Shown here: piece after piece, positions 1-7,193 of the stretch
Layout: every line of letters begins with the position of its first letter
Position numbering within the stretch: the stretch's first letter is position 1
DNA from: Frischella perrara
Lineage (GTDB): Bacteria; Pseudomonadota; Gammaproteobacteria; Enterobacterales; Orbaceae
Length of the DNA: 64,000 nucleotides
Direction of reading: 5' to 3'
Assembly: GCF_000807275.1 (NCBI RefSeq)
Contig: NZ_CP009056.1
Location: 2,481,192-2,545,191, forward strand
The notes under the pieces: generated by a model
What the model was told of the DNA's origin: nothing
Database searches by the model: none
Seen by the model: only the letters and a program-made list of their open reading frames with translations
Translations under genes and position numbers: made by a program

Positions 1-310
1 GGGCGATATCATCCCCCAATTTTAGAGTCTTCGCTTGGGCATCCGACACCGATACCGTAATAGGAATTGGCCAAAAAACGCCATTTGCTAAATGCATATT
101 ATCGCAAACACTACGCCAATCTTCTTCCCGCATAAAACCATACAGTGGCGTAAAACCGCCAATTCCTAACATCACTAAATCCCCAGTCTCACGACTTGAT
201 AGCGTAATTGCGGGTAAATTATTGGCATAATGCTGTAATGCCAATCGCTCTTCGTCTTTAACAAGCAGAGGTTTTAACTGATCACTGGCGTGAGGAGGTA
301 TCAATGCCAT
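1..310 (-). CDS. sat: Sulfate adenylyltransferase (ATP sulfurylase), N-terminal part
   Basis: The first 103 residues are visible; the gene runs off the left edge of the window. ATP sulfurylase makes adenosine 5'-phosphosulfate from ATP and sulfate, the first step of assimilatory sulfate reduction in the cytoplasm. The reading frame starts MALIPPHASDQLKPLL and contains SSRETGDLVMLGIGGFTPLYG and FWPIPITV, typical of the N-terminal PUA-like domain of the single-chain Sat/MET3-type enzyme rather than CysN/CysD. The ATG at 308-310 follows AAGGAA on the minus strand. The catalytic domain is outside the window, so intactness cannot be judged. Confidence 0.88.
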   Translation of the reverse strand, partial: MALIPPHASDQLKPLLVKDEERLALQHYANNLPAITLSSRETGDLVMLGIGGFTPLYGFMREEDWRSVCDNMHLANGVFWPIPITVSVSDAQAKTLKLGDDIA

Positions 311-424
311 AACATTTCCTTACCTATCTAGTTTTTATTAAGCCTAATTAAAAACAATTATCGACAAATAAGGAAATATCAATTTTATATACTATTATGC
401 GTTTTACGCATATTCATAAATGAG

Positions 425-542
425 TTTGGGTTTGGGTTTGGGTTTGGGTTTGGGTTTGGGTTTGGGTTTGGGTTTGGGTTTGGGTTTGGGTTTGGGTTTG
501 GGTTTGGGTTTGGGTTTGGGTTTGGGTTTGGGTTTGGGTTTG
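425..542. repeat. GGGTTT hexanucleotide tandem array, about 19.7 copies
   Basis: The unit TTTGGG is repeated without interruption, giving 19 G-triplets every 6 bp on the plus strand. It lies between the divergent sat and HNH genes. The pattern is telomere-like and fits the general rule for G-quadruplex formation (runs of three G separated by three T). A minus-strand open frame across it would encode only Asn-Pro repeats and is not credible as a gene. Copy number is likely variable through slippage. Confidence 0.98.
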
Positions 543-614
543 CAAGAGTTAAAAATAATTTTTTAGATCTGACTATCAAATATCCATCGATTTTTTCACA
601 CCAACTTATAATTT

Positions 615-630
615 TGTGAGGCAGATCACA
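615..630. promoter_or_regulatory. Candidate CRP-cAMP binding site
   Basis: TGTGAGGCAGATCACA is a perfect match to the two CRP half-sites TGTGA-N6-TCACA. It lies about 53 bp upstream of the HNH nuclease start and about 305 bp upstream of sat on the other strand. The position suits activation or repression of the nuclease promoter. Function is inferred from sequence only. Confidence 0.6.
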
Positions 631-682
631 AAAATAATACGATATTTATAATATTTTTTCACTTATTACATTTATTTCTTCT

Positions 683-1561
683 GTGTTAATGGATATTAAA
701 CAATTACAACAAAAAATTACTAATATCACTATCTGGAAAAAAGGCGATCAGCGTGCTCCACATAAACCTTTATTATTACTTTATGTATTAGCACAATATA
801 AGCAAGGTCATGATCGCTTGTTTGATTATGAAAAAGAAATTGAAAAACCTTTACATGATTTACTCGCCCGATTTGGTCCTCAGCGTAAACACTATTATCC
901 CAATATGCCTTTTTGGCGTTTGAAAAATGACGGATTTTGGCAACTCATTAATTTTGAAAACTGCACTAATCCAATTTCGACAAGTAAAGAACCCACTAGT
1001 AAAACCCTTGCTTCACACCAAGTACTCGGTGGTTTTGATGAACAAACGTATCGACTGATAAAAACAAATCCTTCCATTATTGATCAATTAGCCGAACAAA
1101 TTTTAAGTCAGCATTTTACAGAAAGTGTGCAAGAAAACTTACTTAATCGATTTGGCTTCAACCTAATAGAGGCTAATAAATACCGAGATCCTAAATTCAG
1201 ACAAATCGTATTACGTGCATACAACTATCGATGTGCCATCTGTGGTTACGATTTAAGGCATGACTCAGTATCAATTGGTCTTGAAGCAGCTCACGTAAAA
1301 TGGAAACAACATGGCGGACCATGCATCGTTAATAATGGCTTAGCACTATGTTCATTACATCATTCCGCTTTTGATATGGGCGCTATCGGGATTGATTGTA
1401 ATCTAAAAATCAAAGTATCAAGCGGCGTAAATGGAAACCACATAGTTGAAAAACTATTTTGGGATTTCGACGGCAAAAACATCTTATTACCTCGCATGAA
1501 AAGTGATTATTTACATGACAGGTTTATTGAGTGGCATGTTAATGAGGTATTTAGGGATTAA
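683..1561 (+). CDS. HNH restriction endonuclease with McrA-like, phosphorothioate-binding type N-terminus
   Basis: A 292-residue protein. The N-terminal half, with the signature RAPHKPLLLLYVLAQY near residues 24-39, resembles the sulfur-binding domain of ScoMcrA/SprMcrA-type enzymes, which cut phosphorothioated or methylated DNA. The C-terminal half is an HNH nuclease: a CxxC pair at C184/C187, the AAH histidine at H204, NNGL at 217-220 and LHH at 225-227. The start is uncertain: GTG at 683 or, in the same frame, ATG at 689; no strong Shine-Dalgarno is visible. It precedes a small DNA-binding-like gene and a cytosine methyltransferase, so it may be a modification-dependent nuclease of a defence island. 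No dnd or ssp genes are in the window. A truncated relative lies at 30756-30848. Confidence 0.8.
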   Translation: MLMDIKQLQQKITNITIWKKGDQRAPHKPLLLLYVLAQYKQGHDRLFDYEKEIEKPLHDLLARFGPQRKHYYPNMPFWRLKNDGFWQLINFENCTNPISTSKEPTSKTLASHQVLGGFDEQTYRLIKTNPSIIDQLAEQILSQHFTESVQENLLNRFGFNLIEANKYRDPKFRQIVLRAYNYRCAICGYDLRHDSVSIGLEAAHVKWKQHGGPCIVNNGLALCSLHHSAFDMGAIGIDCNLKIKVSSGVNGNHIVEKLFWDFDGKNILLPRMKSDYLHDRFIEWHVNEVFRD

Positions 1562-1601
1562 AAACAATATCATTAAAAAATAATTTGCATAGGAGTTTAT
1601 T

Positions 1602-1853
1602 TTGAATAGAAAAATAATGAAAGATTGGATTATTGAGGCTTTACAGAATTTAGGTGGAAAAGGATGGCCAAGAGAAGTAAGTAAATATATTTGGGAACAT
1701 TACGAATCTGAACTAAAAAATGCTGGCGATACGCTCTATACTTGGCAATATGATGTACGCTGGGCTGCTCAATCATTAAGGAATGAAGGGAAATTAAAAC
1801 CTGTAAATAATCGACGTGATTTACCTTGGGAGTTATTAAAAACTAAAAACTAA
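1602..1853 (+). CDS. Small winged-helix-like protein, Mrr N-terminal type
   Basis: An 83-residue protein rich in Trp and charged residues, with segments (REVSKYIWEHY, DVRWAAQSLRNEGKLK) resembling the winged-helix domain found at the N-terminus of Mrr restriction proteins. I infer DNA binding, perhaps modification sensing or repression of the neighbouring restriction genes. A TTG start at 1602 is chosen because AGGAG at 1591-1595 is 6 nt upstream; an in-frame ATG at 1617 is the alternative. It lies between the HNH nuclease and the cytosine methyltransferase on the same strand. No catalytic motif is visible. Confidence 0.65.
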   Translation: MNRKIMKDWIIEALQNLGGKGWPREVSKYIWEHYESELKNAGDTLYTWQYDVRWAAQSLRNEGKLKPVNNRRDLPWELLKTKN

Positions 1854-2055
1854 ATATTTCATTAAAATTCTTATTTTAATAGTTATAAATTAAACAACTA
1901 GTGCTTTTTTATAACTTCTTTGCTACTATAAACATCCCATTATTGTTACGTACTTTTATTGGCTGAATATGAACAAAGTTAATATTCCATTACTCTGTTC
2001 ATACCCGCCTTATATCAGATTTCCTATGTGAAATGTATTACAAGAAATATTTAAA

Positions 2056-3594
2056 ATGCATCAAAAAATTTTAGTGATTGATTTATTTGCTGGTCCTGGT
2101 GGTTTAGGTGAAGGATTTAGCGCTTGTAGTACAGAAGACGGAAAATTAGCATTTAAAATAGGTATATCTGTTGAGAAAGATCCTGCCGCCCATAAAACTC
2201 TTACCACAAGAGCGTTATTCAGAAAACTCATTACGAATAATCAAGCACGCCAAGATTATTACAAATATGTGATGGGAAAAATAACCAGAGAGGATTTATT
2301 TAGAAAATATCCAAAAGAGGCTCGGTTAGCCCAAGAAGAAACATTACATTCTCCTCAAACACTTGGGGAAGATAATGAAATTATTCACAAAAGAATTAAA
2401 GAATTAGTTGAGTCTCATAACGGATTTAAAATAGTTATTGGCGGACCTCCATGTCAAGCTTATTCACTAGCTGGTCGTTCTCGTAATGCAGGTAATAAAG
2501 ATTATAGAGCCGAAGAAGATCACCGACATTTTTTATATAAAGAATATTTAGAAGTTTTATCTATTGCAAAACCAGAAGTATTTGTGATGGAAAATGTTAG
2601 AGGTATCTTGTCCGCAAAAGTTAATAATAAATTAATATTCCCTCAGATTTTAGATGACTTGAAGCAGCCAAGTATTGCTACAGGTACTACAAATATGCGG
2701 GGATATAAAATTTATTCATTAGTTGTAAATTCAAAATCACCTGAAAATCCAGACTATCAAAACCATTCTGATTTTTTAATCCGAGCGGAAGAATATGGGA
2801 TACCTCAAGCAAGGCATCGGGTCATATTGCTTGGTGTTAGAGACGATATTAAAAAGATTCCAGATATATTAGTCAAAACAAAGAATGAAAATAATACAGT
2901 TAAAAACTTGATAAGTGATCTTCCTCGTTTAAGGAGTGGTTTATCTAAACATCAAGATACAGATGAAAGATGGATGATAATAGTATCCAATTATTTAGAT
3001 CAGCTTAGCCAGTATTTTGAAAAACAGGGCAAAGCAGAGGCTTTTTCAAAATTAAATCTAAATTTATCTAAAGAATTGAAACGAAATTGTTCTATGAACA
3101 ATGGAACAAAAGACATTTTAATGCCAAATTTTTTAAGGAATTGGATAGAAGATAAAGATTTAAACGTGGTATTAAATCATGAAACAAGAGGTCATATCGA
3201 AACAGATCTTCTTCGATACGCATTTTGTGCAATTTACTCTATGCTCTATGATGGCATTTCGCCAAAGTCTCGGGATTTTCCCGCCGAATTAGCTCCTCAA
3301 CATGCCAATTGGTCAACCGGAAAGCATGCAGATCGTTTTCGAGTTCAGTCTGCGAATAAGTTTTCAACAACTATTACTAGTCATATTTCTAAAGATGGAC
3401 ACTATTTTATTCATTATGATCCTACACAATGTCGTAGTTTAACTGTGCGAGAAGCCGCTCGATTACAAACCTTTCCAGATAACTATTATTTCGAAGGAAA
3501 TAGAACACAGCAATATGTTCAAGTAGGAAATGCTGTACCGCCATTTTTAGCAAAACAAATTGCTGAAATTGTATTTAATTTACTTAACGAGTAA
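2056..3594 (+). CDS. DNA (cytosine-5-)-methyltransferase
   Basis: A 512-residue C5-cytosine methyltransferase that transfers a methyl group from S-adenosylmethionine to a specific DNA site. Motif I is LFAGPGGLGEGF near residues 10-21, motif IV GGPPCQ has the catalytic cysteine at residue 133, motif VI is ENVRG, motif VIII is QARHRV, and motif X is QVGNAVPP near the C-terminus. The segment between motifs VIII and IX is long and is probably the target-recognition region. It is convergent with the GIY-YIG gene at 3603, with only 8 bp between them. In context it is the protective methylase of the MORC-type restriction operon at 3603-11365. Confidence 0.93.
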   Translation: MHQKILVIDLFAGPGGLGEGFSACSTEDGKLAFKIGISVEKDPAAHKTLTTRALFRKLITNNQARQDYYKYVMGKITREDLFRKYPKEARLAQEETLHSPQTLGEDNEIIHKRIKELVESHNGFKIVIGGPPCQAYSLAGRSRNAGNKDYRAEEDHRHFLYKEYLEVLSIAKPEVFVMENVRGILSAKVNNKLIFPQILDDLKQPSIATGTTNMRGYKIYSLVVNSKSPENPDYQNHSDFLIRAEEYGIPQARHRVILLGVRDDIKKIPDILVKTKNENNTVKNLISDLPRLRSGLSKHQDTDERWMIIVSNYLDQLSQYFEKQGKAEAFSKLNLNLSKELKRNCSMNNGTKDILMPNFLRNWIEDKDLNVVLNHETRGHIETDLLRYAFCAIYSMLYDGISPKSRDFPAELAPQHANWSTGKHADRFRVQSANKFSTTITSHISKDGHYFIHYDPTQCRSLTVREAARLQTFPDNYYFEGNRTQQYVQVGNAVPPFLAKQIAEIVFNLLNE

Positions 3595-3602
3595 AAATAT
3601 TT

Positions 3603-4184
3603 CTATTTATTTTTTATATATATTCGCCGATTATTCATTTTCTCACTTTTAATTTCTCCGTCGGCAATAAGCAAACCTAATATACTGTAAGTTAAATAAT
3701 CTTGTTGACGACCTTCATTATTTGATTGTAATCCAAGATAGTGCGCGCAATTTGAATTTGTAATTCCTTGAGGGTTTTCATTAATAAAAGCTACAATAGC
3801 TTCTTTTATCAATTTCAATCCTAATTGCGCTTTCATTATTGCATCGTCTGGTAGTGATATATTATTAGGTTTTAATTTAGAGGATATACTACGAGGTGTA
3901 ATTGAATTGTATAAAATACCATTATTATCAATAGAACCTAAACAAGAGATTAGTTCCATTTCAATACGTAATGCATCTTCTTCTGTAAGATGATCAACTA
4001 ATTTTGTAATAATAATATTAAATCCGTCGTTTAATATTTCTTTGATATATTTTCCTTTACGAGTATTATCAGGTTTGTTTATATGCTCAATAGACCTACT
4101 TCCAGTTCCTTTTCCAACATAAAAAATTTTTGCCGGTTTTTGTCTAGGATCTTTCAATGCATAAACATAATAATTTCGTTTCAT
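3603..4184 (-). CDS. GIY-YIG nuclease domain protein (LEM-3-like) with C-terminal helical/winged region
   Basis: A 193-residue protein. The N-terminus carries YVYAL near residues 6-10 and FYVGKG near 21-26, followed by a conserved-looking EMELISCLG, which together form the GIY-YIG core; the glutamate probably binds the metal. The spacing resembles the LEM-3/ANKLE1-like branch. The C-terminal 90 residues look helical with a possible winged-helix fold (ITNSNCAHYLGL, LTYSILGLLIADGEIKSE). It is the last gene of a five-gene operon, 2 nt after the AIPR gene, and probably supplies a second nuclease activity. This gene is not a constant member of such loci as far as I know. Confidence 0.78.
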   Translation of the reverse strand: MKRNYYVYALKDPRQKPAKIFYVGKGTGSRSIEHINKPDNTRKGKYIKEILNDGFNIIITKLVDHLTEEDALRIEMELISCLGSIDNNGILYNSITPRSISSKLKPNNISLPDDAIMKAQLGLKLIKEAIVAFINENPQGITNSNCAHYLGLQSNNEGRQQDYLTYSILGLLIADGEIKSEKMNNRRIYIKNK

Positions 4185-4186
4185 TC

Positions 4187-6229
4187 TTATAATTTTTCCA
4201 CTTTATCTTGGTAACGATTAAGAAGGTTTTCTAGAACTATAGCTTGTTTTTCAGAAGGAGCTTTTTTATGATCCATTGCTACTCTTAGTATACTTATTTG
4301 CGAAACGGTAGCCTTATCTTCTTGATGCAAAATATCTTCGATCTTTTGCCATACGTCTTTAGGGACTCTCATAACTTTTTCTTGTAAACTAATTCCAGTC
4401 TCTATTTTTGGTGTTTTCTGAGATTTAATAGCTGAATAGTTTACTTCCTCTATTGTAATTAAAAGACTCTTAATGTCGTTTATATCACAGTCTATTTCTT
4501 TTACTCTATCCCAGAAATTAACTCTCTTCGCATATTCGCTTGGATTTCCTATTGGTCGATCATTTGCTTGTAATAATTCATTAATTTTTTGTGATAAAAG
4601 TAAGAGTAATTGAATAATTGAAGTAGAAACCGAAGATGAACGCCAGAGTAAATCAATATTCAATTCAAAGTTATGTTTATTTATCTCACTAGATAATCTA
4701 GCAATTGCATATGTAACTATATTTGCCCTAAACCCAGAATACCATTCTTCAGGCATAATTGCCTTTTCTAAAGCTCTAAAAATTGAAGCATAACAAACTA
4801 ATTTTCGATAATACCGTTCACCAAAAATAGAGTCATCTTCTTCCCATTGTTTATTAATGAGCTCTGCAAATATAGCGAAATTTTTTTGTGCCCCTTTACT
4901 AACTTCATAAGGTAAACAATTCCAGCTATTCATTATTTTTGCAACGTCTGTTTTTGTAAGTAATTGTGAACGAGGATTTAACAATTGAAATTGCTTTTTC
5001 TTCGAGCCACTTATATATAATTGAGCATCTAAATATTGTCCCCTTGCTCGTTCATAAAACCAATGAGTTAGACCTTTTTGACCAATTTTAGCTGGAACCC
5101 ATAATCTACGAGAGAACTCTTCAAGTCGAATATGAAAAGGATGATTTGAAAAAAGATCTGCATCGGATACTTTATTTTGAGAATTCGCATAACGAGATAT
5201 ATTTGATACTAGATTTTGCGTATTATCTGAAATTACAGTTAATTTCATTTGAACCGAAACATTAGATAAATCAGCTTTGTCTTTTATAAATGCGCTATAT
5301 AATGATGCTGTTGTTTGACCGCCGTTTACGATTTGTAGGTCTTTTAATTGCGTTATTACGGTTCCTGTTGGCGTTTCTTTTGTTACTGCATGACTAGCTA
5401 TTGTTGTTAGACCATTATTATATGCAAAGAAATGTAGGGGATCATGCAGAATTGTAGCTTTTATTCCTTTGTTCACTTTTCCTTTATGTTGTAAAAAACT
5501 ACGAACATTCTGCTCAAGTAAACGAGATCCCCATTGTTGGTATAGCTTAGCTAGTTGCTCTCCAGGTAAAACTGCTAATATTGATTTTTCTTCCTCATTT
5601 TTTTGATTTGCAATGAGACATGAAATAGGAGAGTCACTTAAATCAATAATCATTTCCTCTCTTTCTTTACGAGAAAATTCAAGTTCAAAAGTTCTTTTTA
5701 AATCCCATAAATTTACAGAACAAACTTTATCATCAAAATTATCTAGTTTTACTTCTTTCATCCTATCCGAGGCAAGTCTATTAGACAAAATAATAAATCT
5801 TATATTCTCAATATTAGACCAATTATTTTGAATAAACTGAGCTGCATAATAGCAATTACTCGATGGTTCAAAAGTATTATAAAGCACTTCTGGTGTAGCT
5901 AGTTTTTTAAGAAAATTTTGAAGTTTTTTCAATACAGCTTCAATTTCTCTTTTAGATAAAGAAGATTGTTCCGGTGTTGATGAAATTATTGTCCCGAATA
6001 TGGATAAAGAAAAATTATTTTCATCAAAAGAGTAGCCATCAATTAACCAACGACCTGCCCCATCCCTTCCATCTTCGACAATATTGTAATCATCAAATTC
6101 TCCAGCATCAGATAATAATTCTAGAATATAACTAAGATATTCATATTCGATCATTCTAGATTCTACATCTGACGATACTTTTATATGCTCTATTAAAGAT
6201 GTATAGTATTCTGTCAACTGTTCATTCAT
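4187..6229 (-). CDS. AIPR family protein (abortive-infection phage-resistance type)
   Basis: A 680-residue protein with the hallmark AIPR core HFFAYNNGLTTIA followed by LQIVNGGQTTASLYSAF in the middle of the chain. AIPR proteins were first linked to phage abortive infection and recur in restriction loci with Z1 helicases; the biochemical role is not settled. The start follows AGGATG, and the gene begins 1 nt after the stop of the PD-(D/E)XK gene. Its stop is 2 nt from the next start, so translation is probably coupled. It may act as an effector or sensor subunit. Confidence 0.88.
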   Translation of the reverse strand: MNEQLTEYYTSLIEHIKVSSDVESRMIEYEYLSYILELLSDAGEFDDYNIVEDGRDGAGRWLIDGYSFDENNFSLSIFGTIISSTPEQSSLSKREIEAVLKKLQNFLKKLATPEVLYNTFEPSSNCYYAAQFIQNNWSNIENIRFIILSNRLASDRMKEVKLDNFDDKVCSVNLWDLKRTFELEFSRKEREEMIIDLSDSPISCLIANQKNEEEKSILAVLPGEQLAKLYQQWGSRLLEQNVRSFLQHKGKVNKGIKATILHDPLHFFAYNNGLTTIASHAVTKETPTGTVITQLKDLQIVNGGQTTASLYSAFIKDKADLSNVSVQMKLTVISDNTQNLVSNISRYANSQNKVSDADLFSNHPFHIRLEEFSRRLWVPAKIGQKGLTHWFYERARGQYLDAQLYISGSKKKQFQLLNPRSQLLTKTDVAKIMNSWNCLPYEVSKGAQKNFAIFAELINKQWEEDDSIFGERYYRKLVCYASIFRALEKAIMPEEWYSGFRANIVTYAIARLSSEINKHNFELNIDLLWRSSSVSTSIIQLLLLLSQKINELLQANDRPIGNPSEYAKRVNFWDRVKEIDCDINDIKSLLITIEEVNYSAIKSQKTPKIETGISLQEKVMRVPKDVWQKIEDILHQEDKATVSQISILRVAMDHKKAPSEKQAIVLENLLNRYQDKVEKL

Positions 6230-6230
6230 T

Positions 6231-7193
6231 TTAACATCCTTTTATATGTAGCTTCTCTATTGGGCAAAGGTGCTCTGAAACAGAATCCAGATCAATATCA
6301 TATTTTACCCTTCCTATACCTATAGGAATGTTTATATCAGTAAGCTTTGGAAACTGTTCCGTGATAACATAACTTTTCGGTTTACCAAGATTAAAATAAA
6401 ATGAATCATAATTTTCATTTTGAATATAACCAACATTTAATAATCTTTCATCAAAAATAGCATATTCTTGGGGAGAAATTAATTGCCTAACTTCTTTTAT
6501 GAATTCATTAAGTGTAATTCCATTTTGTTCTGTATTCATAGCGCAAGGATATACAATTAAATATAAAGAATGAGGGCTATTTAGTTGCTGTCGAGAAGAT
6601 ATGTTAATAATATTAGAATCAAATGCACGAGTTTTGATTTCAACGCTTAATTCACATTTTTCATCTATGAAATCTTGACTCTTACCTAAAGGACCTTTCC
6701 ATCCATAAACGCCTGTTCGAGATACTTTACTTATCCAATGCTCTTTTAAAAATTGAAGTTCTGCAATTAATCCCATACACTCTTGGGGAGTAAGTAGCTT
6801 ATTTTCTTTTTCAAAAAGCCGCTGCCATGCTAACACTCTATTTTTTACTATATTAATGGTATCGATATAGGTTATAGAAACTTCACAAGAACTAATAAGA
6901 TCAAGACATAAATGATAAAAAACCTTAGATAATTCTGATGAACCTATTACAATACATAAATAACAATCGTCATTTTCTCCTCTTATTTTAAGAATATTTA
7001 ATCTATAATAATTGTGATTTAAGTGGATATATTGCGCATCTTGTAAAGGTATTTGTATAGCAATACCAAATTGCTCATCTCTACATTTTACCCAATACCA
7101 AGGTATTTTTTGGTCACTTCTTACTCGCAATGTACTTAACATACCTTTGACTGGCGTGTTCATTGAAAACCAAGGAATATTATTCTGACTCAT
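6231..7193 (-). CDS. PD-(D/E)XK motif protein (DUF4420 type)
   Basis: A 320-residue protein predicted to be the restriction nuclease subunit of the MORC-type system. A helix GLIAELQFLKEHW is followed by SQDFIDEKCELSVEIKTRAF, which gives the Asp and Glu-x-Lys of a PD-(D/E)XK active site. Its ATG overlaps the stop of the Z1 helicase gene by 4 bp (ATGA), and the AIPR gene starts 1 nt after its stop. This tight packing supports a stoichiometric complex. Family assignment rests on motif pattern and neighbours. Confidence 0.83.
   Translation of the reverse strand: MSQNNIPWFSMNTPVKGMLSTLRVRSDQKIPWYWVKCRDEQFGIAIQIPLQDAQYIHLNHNYYRLNILKIRGENDDCYLCIVIGSSELSKVFYHLCLDLISSCEVSITYIDTINIVKNRVLAWQRLFEKENKLLTPQECMGLIAELQFLKEHWISKVSRTGVYGWKGPLGKSQDFIDEKCELSVEIKTRAFDSNIINISSRQQLNSPHSLYLIVYPCAMNTEQNGITLNEFIKEVRQLISPQEYAIFDERLLNVGYIQNENYDSFYFNLGKPKSYVITEQFPKLTDINIPIGIGRVKYDIDLDSVSEHLCPIEKLHIKGC

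Noticed and set aside
425..542. CRISPR-like periodic array
   Set aside because: The period is 6 bp with no unique spacers, and no cas genes are in the window.
385..579. Minus-strand open frame encoding an Asn-Pro repeat protein
   Set aside because: It is only the translation of the GGGTTT array; there is no ribosome site and no non-repeat domain.
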